DNA of 64,000 nt from Mesaphorura yosii (taxonomy: Eukaryota; Arthropoda; Collembola; Poduromorpha; Tullbergiidae): positions 62,001 through 126,000 of the forward strand of contig WIXG01000120.1 in NCBI GenBank assembly GCA_009869945.1, written 5' to 3'. Below, piece after piece: positions 13,331-24,366 of this stretch. The notes beneath the pieces were generated by a model. It saw only the letters and a list, made by a program, of their open reading frames with translations, made no database searches and had not been told where the DNA came from. The position numbers and the translations under genes were made by a program. How positions within the stretch are numbered: position 1 is the stretch's first letter; each line of letters begins with the position of its first letter.

Positions 13331-16108
13331 TTAATCTGAAAACTCAGTTTCCCAAACACCGCAGTAGCCGTTCAGGATAGGTTGAGCAGGAATGCCTCGC
13401 CTGCTCAGAAAAATGATCCCCGTCGAGTCCTAATAAAATCAGCACAAAGAGCAAAGTGCAAAAAACACGTACCTCAACATTCTGCATCGATGTTGGTCCT
13501 ACAAAAATAAAAACCAAGTTTGTTCAATTCCGAGCAATCATCAAAGAAAGGTCGAAAAGCAAATGGGCGTACCAATCTCCACATGGCATCATCGGTGGAC
13601 GAGGAATTTGGCGCGGACCAAAGCCTTTAAAACACGAGAGAAATCATTTTTAGCCCATTTCTAAGGTGTTCGGTCTCCAGGACAAAATGTCTCAGATCAA
13701 AATATCTGGAAACAATTGTTCCCGCAAACTTCTTTGTGCTGATTCATTGACTCTTGCTTACCTTTCTGCAACAGCACCAACAAAAGGAAACAGTCGTGGG
13801 ACGAGGTTGGTTTTGTCAACAAACTCAGCCCACATGCAAGCCTCTCCTAAAATTTGGAAATACGAAATGTAGACTGTTGACTGGGAAAACAGAAGACGAA
13901 ACAATTGAGCTTGCATACCTCCCAGGACTTGTTGCTCCTGGCCCGGCTTCACTGTTATCAGAAATTCAATGTTTGTGAATCTCTTTCAACGCTTCAACTA
14001 TAATGCGTGTCTTACGGTCTGGGAGCTGTAGTATCGGATCTTTTTCATAGTAGTCCCTCCAAGTTTGACCATAACCAATGTAGTTGAGGTACCAAGGTGC
14101 TGATATCAGCACAAAGTGTCCCCTGTCAAGGGCGCGCTGTGGTCAAATCAGAGTGGAGTGGTGAGCGATTTAACGCTGCATTTCTCAGTGTTTAATTGTT
14201 TCAAATAAATTGTGCTCGCTGCAGTCGTTAAACTTACCTGTGCATCATTTGGCCAGCCGCCTGTTTGCCAATCTTTCCAGATTTGGATAATCACATTGCT
14301 TTCAAGCTGTGGAATGTGTAATAATATGTAAAACGTAATTATTCCTGTATTTTAAGTTATTGCTTACATTTACACCGGCGTCCATCGGATCTTGCCACAC
14401 TGCAGTACAGAAACAGGCTTTTCATCTTCTTTCCCATTGAAATTAACTATTTGGCTTACCGATCGGAAGCAAACCCAAATCTTTAACTATTTGCAAAACT
14501 CGGATTGTGAAATGCTCCTGCACCTCACTCAGTCTTGTGTACGAGTGTTCCGTCATGAAACGCATAATTTCTGGAGAGGAGCTCCAGCAAGGCATGTAAA
14601 CCTGCAGTTGGTAATTTAGAGTACACAAAATGAGATTGCAACTTGATTCTTTTCATCACTGATTAGCAATTGGGCAAGGTAAGTATTCTATTTCGTCCTT
14701 ACTTCGTCCATGCCGAGATGAATGTATTCTTCTGGCGACAAGTTCCCGACTTCGTCAAACAGCTCCCTCACAAACTCATAAGTTGTTTCGCGAGTAGGGT
14801 CCAGATTCTCGTAGTCTGTGTGTTCAGGATAGTCGGGCGTTCCAGGGTTCACTCCGTCTCCGTAACACGGTGTGAGAAGTTCTTGAAACAAGAAGAAATT
14901 AGCTTACAGATCAGTCGTCCAGCATGAATGTCGCTTCAATGTACCTGGGAAGCCTCTGCCCCACGAGCCGGTGTGACCTGGTGAGTCAAACTCGAAGATT
15001 ATACGAATTCCTCGGAGGCGAGCGAACTCCAGAGTTCTTTGGATCATTTGCGGAGTGTAAATCGCCTTCTGGTTGTATGCCCCCTGTTAATGTTAATGCC
15101 AATGTCAAGGCTTTTACTTTCGCGCACAGAGTTAACAATCTCCTCCACTGCTAATTGAAAGTCTAACCTTCAAGCTCAAATCTGGAAATCTTCTGCTCAC
15201 GAATGGAAAACTTTGATCGTCAACAATGTGCCAGTGCAGCACGTTCAGCTTGTTGTAAAACATTGAATCGAGGACCTGGTGAATGACTCTCTCGGGTTGG
15301 TCTGGAAAAACGAAACGTCCACTCACAGAAGGCATTTGAAGACACGTGTCTAAAGTGGAATGCTGGAGATGTTCACTTACAATGTCGAGCCGTGTCGATC
15401 ATGACGCCACGATGAGGAAATCGGGGCCAATCACTGATTTGGGTGACGTTAGCGTAAAAATGAAGTCCATTGGATTCTCTGTCCTCCAGATCGTCAAAGA
15501 ACAGTTGAGTCATTGTTGATAATCCTCGCAAGGCGCCCCACACATTCGGGGCGCTTATTCGCACAATTCCGCTGGTTTGATTCGCGGAGATGGAGAGAGA
15601 ATCTGCATAGAAATTGTCGGGGTAAAATCTGCCAGCATAGTGTGCATTTCATAATTACATGTCTCATTATTCCCCAGTCTCGGGAATGAGTTACAAAGCG
15701 TGAAGGGGGACGTTATTTCCACCTCCACACCAGCAAGAGCTGGAAATCGGGAGTCTGGCGTGGCAGACTCGAACATGTACTCATGTGTGAACTTCTGCGA
15801 GAACCACGTCAGCGGCGGGCAGTTGGCCACGTTGAAAGAGTACCTGAAAGAGTTCCTGTCGCCGATCGAAATCAACTGGGGCGACTTGTTCCATTGTTGC
15901 GGTAGGGGCCAGGGACTTCCTGGTGGGGACGGCGTGCCCTGAAATGCAATGCGATGCATGGAATTCATTTCTGGGTGACTCGCCACGTTCTTAAATACGG
16001 CGTAGTGTAACTTACACGCAAGGGTCCCCTCGGTTCGATTGGGTACAGATAGGCCGAAGAGCCCCCAACAGCGAGCACGAGAATCAGAATACCGTAATTG
16101 AGCCTCAT
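13331..16108 (-). CDS. Beta-N-acetylhexosaminidase, GH20, secreted or lysosomal
   Basis: Fifteen exons sum to exactly 559 codons (558 aa): 16108-16016, 15938-15659, 15602-15381, 15301-15168, 15083-14945, 14881-14703, 14601-14460, 14399-14368, 14306-14238, 14136-14016, 13951-13919, 13846-13762, 13624-13573, 13498-13473, 13400-13331. It removes terminal beta-linked GlcNAc/GalNAc from chitooligosaccharides or glycans. Residues 1-19 are a signal peptide (hydrophobic core [10 protein letters not shown]). Next come the N-terminal GH20b domain ([15 protein letters not shown]) and the TIM barrel: [38 protein letters not shown], then HLGMDE carrying the catalytic Asp348-Glu349. Further family motifs are [40 protein letters not shown] and [14 protein letters not shown]. 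The sequence resembles animal HEXA/HEXB and arthropod hexosaminidases. The residue before Asp-Glu is Met, where family members usually have Gly. Exons of 26-33 nt occur near the 3' end. A frame break at 15659 is a 56-nt intron, not a lesion. Confidence 0.96.
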
Positions 16109-17291
16109 GTTTAAGAATTCAGGAGGAAGAAGCAGAAACTGCTCTTGCCCGAGGAATTGCCAAAGTGAGACAATTCTGCTACAGTTGGGGGTATGGCAAT
16201 TCAATGAAAAAAAGTTGAAACTGCGACCCATCGACGAGGTGAGCATGGAAGGTCATGGAGGGAAGTCAAGTGGTAGACACTCGACTTGAGTGAATTGTTT
16301 TTCACGCCACGCACCCGATTTATTGGTGTTACAGGATTAAATACAACATGAAAGAATAAGGTGTGTAAAAATATCGCATTAGAAATATGGAAGTGGAAAA
16401 AAATAAGGAAAGGGTAAATGGTAAAGAATAGGGATAAGAGAATTTATGTTATATTAATATTATCGCTATCAAAAACATCGCATGTCCGAAATATGAAAAT
16501 GTTTATTATAAATAGAATATGGTCATTTGTTCACTTTTGTCATTCTCTCATTGTCTCATACGCTGTTTGACGGTGCTGTTTTGTGTGGTCAAAAATGTCA
16601 GGTCCACAGCAAAAATTTGGACAAATTTCTTAAAGAGGATTTCGTCATGCATTTCGCTTTCATCTGGATACACTGAGAATGAAAATCATGCAAATGCAGA
16701 CGCAACTACTGTGAACACCGAGGATCTGCCTGTTTAACTCGTGCGATATTTTATATTGCCATATTTAAGCAAGACGATAATTTTTCATGTTGAATATTTT
16801 TTGAATGTCGATATTTTTACACTGCGATATTAAATGTGCTATATTTTTTACACATTTATACTTTTTCATGAAATCGATTTATTTGTATCTCTGCCATTGC
16901 CTGAATCTGAATGATGATTTGGTATTAAACAAATATAGATCCTAATCTGCCACTCCAGGTGTCGTTTTTCCACGCGCCTTGAACTAATTGATATTCGGTA
17001 TGCGGTATGCGGTATTGATATGAGTACGAGTCGTAAATGATTCAAGTACTTTATAATAGTTCCTATTTGTGAGGTTGTCACAACCTTCCTTCTTGCTTGT
17101 AAATACTTGAACAATGCTAATCATTTAAACTGAATCCAAAGTGCTCCAAAATGTCACAAAGGACGAAGCAGATGGCAATGGCGCTCGTTATCACTGCGTG
17201 AAGCAGGCCTTCCTCTGAACATCTCTCGCATCTGTACAGATGAAATTAGAATTTAGATTCAGGAAGAAAAGGGGTTAAAAAGCAAACAGAC
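16109..17291. other. Intergenic region between hexosaminidase and chitin-binding gene
   Basis: This stretch includes the hexosaminidase upstream region, the inverted-repeat element at 16347-16870 and the 3' UTR of the chitin-binding gene. A minus-strand AATAAA at 16883-16878 could end that transcript. Nothing else supportable was seen. Confidence 0.5.
16347..16870. mobile_element. AT-rich element with imperfect terminal inverted repeats (MITE-like)
   Basis: The left end reads CATGAAAGAATAAGGTGTG followed by TAAAAATATCGCA. The reverse complement of the right end reads CATGAAAAAGTATAAATGTG followed by TAAAAAATATAGCA. The two agree at most positions over about 33 bases with small gaps. The motif TGTAAAAATATCG recurs inside the right arm, and AAATATGG/ATATCGCA words recur in inverted orientation further in. 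No coding capacity is visible. Length (~520 bp) and AT content fit a non-autonomous DNA transposon. I could not define a convincing target-site duplication, so the boundaries are approximate. Confidence 0.4.
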
Positions 17292-17961
17292 TCAGGCAGA
17301 TGCGCAATTCCTGTAATGATTACTCGTGGCCGTGAGGCAGGGCACGTCTGGAGAGCAGCGGACAGAGACGGGGTCAAATCTGGTTCCAATCGGACACTGC
17401 ATCGAATGCGGATGGCCGTGCGCGCACTGGTAAAACTTGGTGCAGTCTTTCGGATCTGCGGTGAATCCGTTTTGACTGCAATGTACGGGCGGCTTGCAGC
17501 CAGGCGTGTACAGATCTGAGATGCAGAGATTCAGTTGACAGTCGTACGCCATGTCCAATGGGCAAGTCTAGGAAAACACAAAAACAACACTGGCGGTTAG
17601 ATTAGCACAAGATTCGACAGTCCAGGAAATTTTACATGATGAGAAGCGTTGCTGTTGAAGCAAATGTAGTAGCTGTGGCAGTCTTTCGGATCTGTGTGGA
17701 AACTTGTCTCGTTGGAGGCGCACTCGAATTCAGTCGGAGTGTCCGCGTCTTCCGGCTCATCATTCGCCCTGCAAAAGTAGTCAATGTCCATCTTAACTGA
17801 GCATGACAACTTTCTTATGCAAAATCAGTGTGATTGAGACAGTCTCTGTACGTTTGTGGATCGTCTTGCACTGGCTCCGTTCTATTCGGTGACAAATCCA
17901 GCCTGGCTGTGACGAGTCCGACCAACGGCACAAACAAAAGGGTGAATTTAAGGCCTGACAT
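17292..17961 (-). CDS. Secreted protein with two chitin-binding peritrophin-A (CBM14) domains
   Basis: Three exons (17961-17852, 17768-17636, 17567-17292) give 172 aa plus a TGA stop, with phases 2 then 0. The start MSGLKFTLLFVPLVGLVTA is a clear signal peptide. Two six-cysteine modules follow a short acidic linker (NDEPEDAD). Domain 1 runs from FECASNETSF through DPKDCHSYYIC to CQLNLC; domain 2 from HCSQNGFTADPKDC through TKFYQCAHGH to CSPDVPC. The spacing C..C-x5-C..C..C..C and the conserved DPKDC-x(S/K)-(Y/F)Y-x-C core are typical of ChtBD2/CBM14 domains in peritrophins and cuticular obstructor-like proteins. It should bind chitin in the cuticle or gut lining. Only two domains and no catalytic domain are present, so it is structural or a lectin rather than a chitinase. 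NRT and NET/NAS sequons suggest N-glycosylation. Confidence 0.92.
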
Positions 17962-18173
17962 TTCTCCAACGGTGTTGATCGCGTCGGTACGCTAATTTGT
18001 CAACTCTGAAGCATTTCGTGTGATGCATTTTATTTTTTATGGACAAACTTCGCATGTAATGAGAAATTAATGAATTTTTTGCAGGCGACGAAGTTTGTAA
18101 TTCGCTGATACGCTCACACGCACAAGAAAATCTAAAAACACTCTCACGAAGAAATGCTCAACAAATGCTAAAT
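17962..18173. other. Short intergenic spacer upstream of the chitin-binding gene
   Basis: About 210 bp separate the chitin-binding gene start from the MARF1 poly(A) signal. The promoter of the chitin-binding gene must lie here or upstream of it. No clear TATA box was identified. Confidence 0.4.
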
Positions 18174-18179
18174 TTTATT
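18174..18179 (-). promoter_or_regulatory. Poly(A) signal AATAAA for MARF1
   Basis: A minus-strand AATAAA about 96 nt downstream of the MARF1 stop codon. Confidence 0.6.
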
Positions 18180-18274
18180 CCAATGATTGCATAATTAACG
18201 CTGTGCAATTTATCAAATAGAGCTAATCTCATACAAATTAACTTTTGTATTGCTGTAAAAATAAAATTGATCCC

Positions 18275-21200
18275 CTAATTCTGAGGGAAGTGTTCGAAGC
18301 AACCGGCTGAGAGCATTGTAGGAGCGGAGGCATTACTCCATGGACCATTGAAAGAGAACGTCGGCATCTGCATGAAACAAAAAGACAATGAAGTCATTGA
18401 TTGGCAACCTACTCAGCAAAACCACAAACCACGACACTTGGCGATGGCGCGGGCGGCGTCGGCGGTGGGTAATACGGAAAGGGATAAGTCCAAATCAACT
18501 GTGGTGACAAACATGGCGAATTGGTTTCCCTTGCAAACGTCTCGAAGTACTAAAAAGTGATTACTTCATTGAATGTTATTCTGAAAATGATGGGAAGCAA
18601 ATTATGAAGTATTTACCGGTGGGCTCATCGGAGGCTGGCCATCAAATGTGAAGACATTCATTTCTTCAGCCCCTCCAACAGAAAAAGTTGGTGACGAAAG
18701 ACTGGGAGAGAGCATTGTCAGTGGAGGAGGTGCAACGTGAGTCAGTCTTGATGCATTGTCCCAACGTGGAAACTGAGAAAACGAGTTGGGCGAACCGGAA
18801 ACGCTGGCTGAAGTCTTCAATGGGGACCTGTGCTTGTTTTTGTAGCCATAAGGAAGCCTCGCTGAATGGTAATATCGAATTCCAGAAACAGGGGAGGAAT
18901 TCCCTTCGACAACGGGATCAACACTCCCAACTTGACTTTTGTCGGTAAGTTTAATCAAGTCCCCATCTAGCTAAAATAAAATACGACAAGGTAGATAAGA
19001 GAAATGCCAACATTTCATTGTATACTCGCTCCCTTCGGGCTGGAATTGTATTAATTAAGTATAAAAGTACCTGCAAAAACTGCGCTAATTTGTCACACAA
19101 ATCTCGTATGTTTCTTGCACCACACAATTCGGGTCTCAAGGAATACCCGTACTCAGTTGTAAACAATTCTTCCAGCTCGTGGACTTGCGTCTGAACTCCG
19201 GCCTCATCTCTTTTGTGAACCATTTTCCAAATTTGTTGTCCAATGACCTAGAAGTAGCATCATGAGTATCCAGCTCATGAGCCTGACCTGTTAATAACAC
19301 CGTTCTTTCGTTCGTACCTTCAGTTGTTCCTTCGCTGTTAAGCGGATGAGTCGTTCTACGCAACCTTTCTCTCTACCAGGCTCCACGATTTCAACAGTGT
19401 CAGGAATGGACTCCAACAATTCGATCAGTTTAGAAAATCCGAATGATGACACGCGACATTGTGCTCCAAAATGATGGTGGTAGCTGGGAATAAACTTGGA
19501 GAACGGCATTTCACAACGAACCGAATGTCGAAGCAATTCAACCACCTGCAAATTGGAAGAATTGGAACCCCACATGGTAACTTCTAAGCATGATATTATT
19601 TGTGAAAGTAATGACGACCACACGCCCATAAAACTCACCTCCAATTCAAATGCACGTAATTTTTGAAGTTCCGCTGACGTCTGAGTCCTTCTTGGCAAAG
19701 TCAAGCACAAATTCCCTGATTCATTTTCCGTAAGAGTTACAAGAGAGGAATTTCCTACAAGTTCTGCAACCAAATCTGACAGAGAGCATAATCCATAATC
19801 TTCAGGTGCAAATGGCTTCGAAAACAGTTGCTTGTAAGCATTTGGAAACTCGTCCATCTCTACTTGTTTCGTTGTGCCGTTGACTGCTTTCAAAACTCGT
19901 AGAACGTCCGTCGCGAATCTTTTCATCTATTGAAAAGGGCAATTATGATCAGATCAGTGTTATTACTATCAATCAGATGAAACTGTGTTTTACCTGCGCT
20001 CTGTGGCTCAGCGTAATGACTCGGCTGTTTGTGTCTCCCAATATTTGGATCGTAGCTGGCAATGTTTGAAGCAATGAGCTCAGGCTACCGTGTCCGTAAT
20101 CAGAAACTTTGCACTGCTTTCCAAAGTGATGGTGGTACGCAGGAATTAATTTCGAAAATGGAACTGAGCAACGCGGAAAGGTTTTGAGAAGATCAATCAA
20201 TTCCTTTGACAGTTGCATTAATTGGGCGTCCAACGGATGAGCCGGAGCTGAAAGCAAAGAAGTTAGCCGTTATGAACGACAAAAACTGAAATAGAAAATT
20301 AGGAAGCCAAGTGTTTCGAACTTTTCTTACCAATGCCAACAGCCTCCGCCGCAAGTTGAGCACGTTTCATTCCGTTTTCGCCCGTGCAGATCTCGACTCC
20401 ACGCACGCAAGATATAATGTGCTCAAGCGGTACACCCTCTGGGTCCAACACTTTTTGCAAAGGAGGAAGTGCAGACTCGTAGCAGTCTAGAAAGCTAAAA
20501 AAACAAACTTTACATATGACGGAGTTGCAATAACAATTATTCAAATACAATATCTTTATATTCGAAGCAGTACCTCAATAGTGGAAAGTTACCACCATGC
20601 GAATGAATTAAGCTGAGGAGGTTCTCCGAAAACTCCTTTAATTCAACAATCACATTTGGTAATAACGCTCCAATTTCCTTTTCCGCCCAGCCCAAATGTG
20701 AGGAAGAGCTGCCTCTTGCTTGCGGTGGGTGAGCGGGGCAATAGATGTCAATCAGTTCCTCATCCTGGTCAAAATGATAGAGCGTAACCAAAGCGCATTA
20801 GATCCTAGATCGAATTCATTGTGACATAGTGACACCCTGTCATTATTCCTCAACTTACGTCTGCTTGCCATTCCGGATGTAAAGTAATGGTTCGTCCATG
20901 CCCAGGAGAAGACGTGCCCCTTGAGTAACCACCTGAGATTATCACCAAGTCCGTCAACTTGTACAGGTCCGTGGAGGGAACTGATCGTCTGTATCTTTTC
21001 TCAAAGATCTCTCGAAATTTGAATAGCGGTAGAGAAAATCCTGGCACTCCGCGCAACAGCGAGGCGATTTCTCTTTTTAAAATTGAAAGGTCCGGTGCAG
21101 CCATTTGAGCCGAAGAGCCGACCGTTGTCACTCCCTACAACACATGGGAGAACGAGAGTAGATAACTTATGAATACTTAAGCAAACACAATTCAAGATGC

Positions 21201-24200
21201 AAACAAAGCCTAGCCAAAGGCCACAATCGCCTATTCAAAATTAATCGCTGCTTTTCATGTATCTTTCATTGGGTGTTTTGTGTATGCTATTTTTAGGCGC
21301 TTGATTATGCAGATTTTCAGATCTCAAAGGAAGGGGATGGAGGAATGATGCCTGAAAATGAACTTACGAATTGAGCCCAGGTCGGTGAAGAATCACGACT
21401 AGAAGTATACGATGAAGATGTGGTTTGGCTTTGAGACGCAGAAGAATGCTGAGTTAACATGGGACCTTGTTGACGTGGATTGGATTCACTGTCAGGTGCG
21501 TTCTGCTTGCCCAAGGAGTTGACAGAGGAGGAGGCACAGATCTTTGAACTTCTTGTTGGTGCAGGTTCGCCGACGGATACGACGGGTACTGAAGAATGAC
21601 CTTCGAACCTAGTCGACTTCACGGTTTCAATAGCAATTGATGACTGCTTCTCTGAGCTTCTTGGCCCTAACTGATCAGAGGACTGAGTTCTGAATTCCAT
21701 TTGAGATGAATAGATAACTTTGATTTTCGACCCGTAGACATCTTCACCATTCATGCGCTTAGACGCTCTGTAAAAGAAGCAGGCGACAAAGGTATTCAAA
21801 CAAGAGACTTGACAAGATATGGTTTGGTTCATAAATGATAAGTCAGGGCTGATAACGGTAAAATATCTTTCTATTTTCCTGCATTGTTAACTGGGATTTG
21901 CATACAAATATGTCAAAATTATAAATTTAAGAATTTTGTTGAGTGAATATGTACAACACTTCTAAGCATGTGCACTTTCTAACTCATTCAGTACAAAATG
22001 GAGTAAACAACCGAACCACCAGAATGCTGGCTTACCTTAATGCTGCTTCCTTATTTGGAAATCTCAAAACTGCAAATTGCCCCTGAATTGTCACAACTTT
22101 GCCTCCACAATTATCGCTCAATTTCTTCAGACGATTCTTCAGCTTTTCTAAGTTCTTGAGACACGGCAAATCCGTGACCACGACGTCCTAAACAAAGTAT
22201 GGTGATGCTTTCAGCAAACCACGTTCCACTGACCTCGAACTTCATGAAGGAGTTCACTTACCATTGAGCAATGACCTCCCTTCAGTGGAATATCTATTCC
22301 AAATTTGTGAATTAACTTTGTTTAATATCATTACATGGTAATCGGTGGTGGCGCCTCCTCACCTGTTCTGTCCTCAATGCAAAGTTTTCGTGGATGGGCA
22401 GATCTGTCAGGCAAATCATCAAGGACGGAGTGGAAATTGTAATGTTCGTTAGCGCAAACTAGCAGGGCGTCTGGAGCGTGGGCGTTGTGCAGCAAGATCA
22501 CATATAATTTCTTCCTGCAGACATAGAAACCTGATTAGTAAAATAGAAATGTCCCAGTTCACTTGCTCACTCCGACTGAACCGAGGGCAGAGTCTGACAG
22601 TCTGGACAAGCTTGCTTGTGTCATTGACCTAACGGAATGCTCGCCCAAATACTAGACACTTAAACTAAGGCTGTCCTCAAAGGTCAGACGCCCTAACTAA
22701 TTAAATTAGCTAATTGCTCAGAGTTCGATGAGCCAGCGGGGTCGCTTGTCAAGACAGTTTCAAATATACTGATTCAAGCTGATAACTGACGAGACTCACG
22801 GAGAAGACACAATTCTGTACAAGTCTCGAAATTATGTTTCAAATCCTTCGAAAGTTGGTTTGTTTATGTTGAGATTCGCTTTCACTTTGACTGATTTATT
22901 GCGCCTCGTATCTCATTTGCGGATTTGATAGCATCGCATCGCTTCAGCTGTTGTTTGTTTTGACTTTCCCCTTCTTACAAGTCGTTTGCTTCAAATGGAT
23001 TGTGTCACCTTACAAGTCACAGCGCACGTCGCACACTGAAGTTGCTGGACATTACAGAGAGAAGTTCGGAGTTTTGCATTAAAAAATTAAAATCCAGGCG
23101 CAATAGGCCCTAATAATTAATTATCTAATGGTCTAGTTGTGGGAGATCTATCACAGTGAATGCGAGCATTATTATTTTCGCGATTCAATTGGTGAGGTGA
23201 TGAGGTGAAGATGCAACTTGTGATCAATCCGGCAGATTCAAGTAGCTCTCGGTGAGCGTTGATGAAAGGTAAATGAGTTTCCATGATTTATATTAGAGTT
23301 CAGGGTTCGCATGTGCATGATTGTGTATGCATGCGATCAGTAAATGCGTTAACGAACAAACGAACCTGTAGCGCAAATCGGATATGGTTGGAGAGAAGTT
23401 GACATCTCCGGAAATGAGCAGTATTGAAGGAGAATGGTGCTGGCTGCACACTCTAGAGACCAATGATGTGTAAACATCCGCATAGCGCCTCATTGCTTGT
23501 CGTAGCTTATCATCTGCAGCATTCTTGCTGTTGCCACTCACATGAACCACGCTCACTTGTGCATCATTTAATTCCTGAAACGATGTTAGGATATTATACT
23601 GCACTGTGTTATCTCATCTTCAATTCCTACTCTTACCTGAATAATTTGCGGGGATTCTTTCCTAATGTCACAAACACATAAAAATTCAGCTTCAGTGTAT
23701 CCAGAAAGGAAGCGGTCACGAAGACGCTGTACTACAGTTAAGGCAGATTTGCCTTTGGGAACCTTTGAATGATGAAAAACTCATAAAGATACTCAGTAAG
23801 TATAGTTAGAAATTTTAGCTCACAGAGCAGTTCTCAATATCCCAGAAGACTCCCAACGGTGGAAGTTGTTTGTTAACGAGGGTTTGCTGACGAGGCGGTG
23901 TCTCTTCGACCGCACTTGAATGTGACATGGGGCCGGATTTAAGTTTAAGCTTTGAACTATACGGATGAGCCGATTCAGTAGAAGAGGAATTTGCTGAGTC
24001 GAGGAGCAGGCGATCCAGCTTTCTGTGGACACTTTCCAAAGTTGCTATTTCGTCAGGATCAGGCGGATGATAATACACGCTGCCACAACATGGAGTGCAT
24101 GGAGACTGGAATGCGCAAGGAGGAATTTGAACCGGACAAGTTGATGAGTACGGAGTTGGAGGTGTGTTGCAGTGCGTTGGCTGCGGGTGCAAGAGATGAT

Positions 24201-24366
24201 GTCGCCTCCAGTCGCCCATTCTACGGGGACTTGCATTTTCGGAGTCACTCTGATTTGAACTGAGTCCCAGTCCGAATTTTTCTCTTTCGACGAGCGACCT
24301 TGGACAAGCTGACTCTGATTGACATTGTTGAACTCCAAGCGGACAGTAAAATGGATGACCTAACAT
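18275..24366 (-). CDS. MARF1: MARF1 (meiosis regulator and mRNA stability factor 1): NYN-RRM-LOTUS protein
   Basis: Seventeen exons give 1249 aa: 24366-23824, 23762-23637, 23574-23366, 22514-22363, 22293-22262, 22187-22036, 21767-21368, 21134-20859, 20764-20574, 20494-20331, 20247-19994, 19926-19639, 19545-19318, 19247-19071, 18970-18617, 18540-18430, 18367-18275. The N-terminus is Cys/Ser/Pro-rich. The NYN RNase domain (about 170-330) keeps its acidic residues: GVFWDIENCS (Asp176), NAADDKLRQ (Asp244/245), ISGDVNF (Asp280). An RRM follows (about 345-430; VVVTDLP, LKKLSDNCGGKV, ALRASKRMNGEDVYG). Roughly six LOTUS/OST-HTH modules occupy 540-1070; two share PFSK-I-YHHHFG-QC-VS. The last 180 residues are Ser/Pro-rich and probably disordered. 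In mouse, MARF1 is an oocyte RNase repressing transposon and other mRNAs. This protein is shorter than the human one (about 1740 aa). The last intron's donor (after codon 1218) is the least certain junction. Confidence 0.93.

Noticed and set aside
15603..15658. Apparent frameshift in the hexosaminidase
   Set aside because: The frame change is explained by a 56-nt GT-AG intron; with it removed the protein reads [18 protein letters not shown] as in the family.
18430..18540. Alternative reading of the penultimate MARF1 exon in another frame
   Set aside because: Only the Pro-rich frame joins the preceding exon and the final exon in phase; the donor choice (GTCGTG or GTTTGT) remains open but does not alter the frame.
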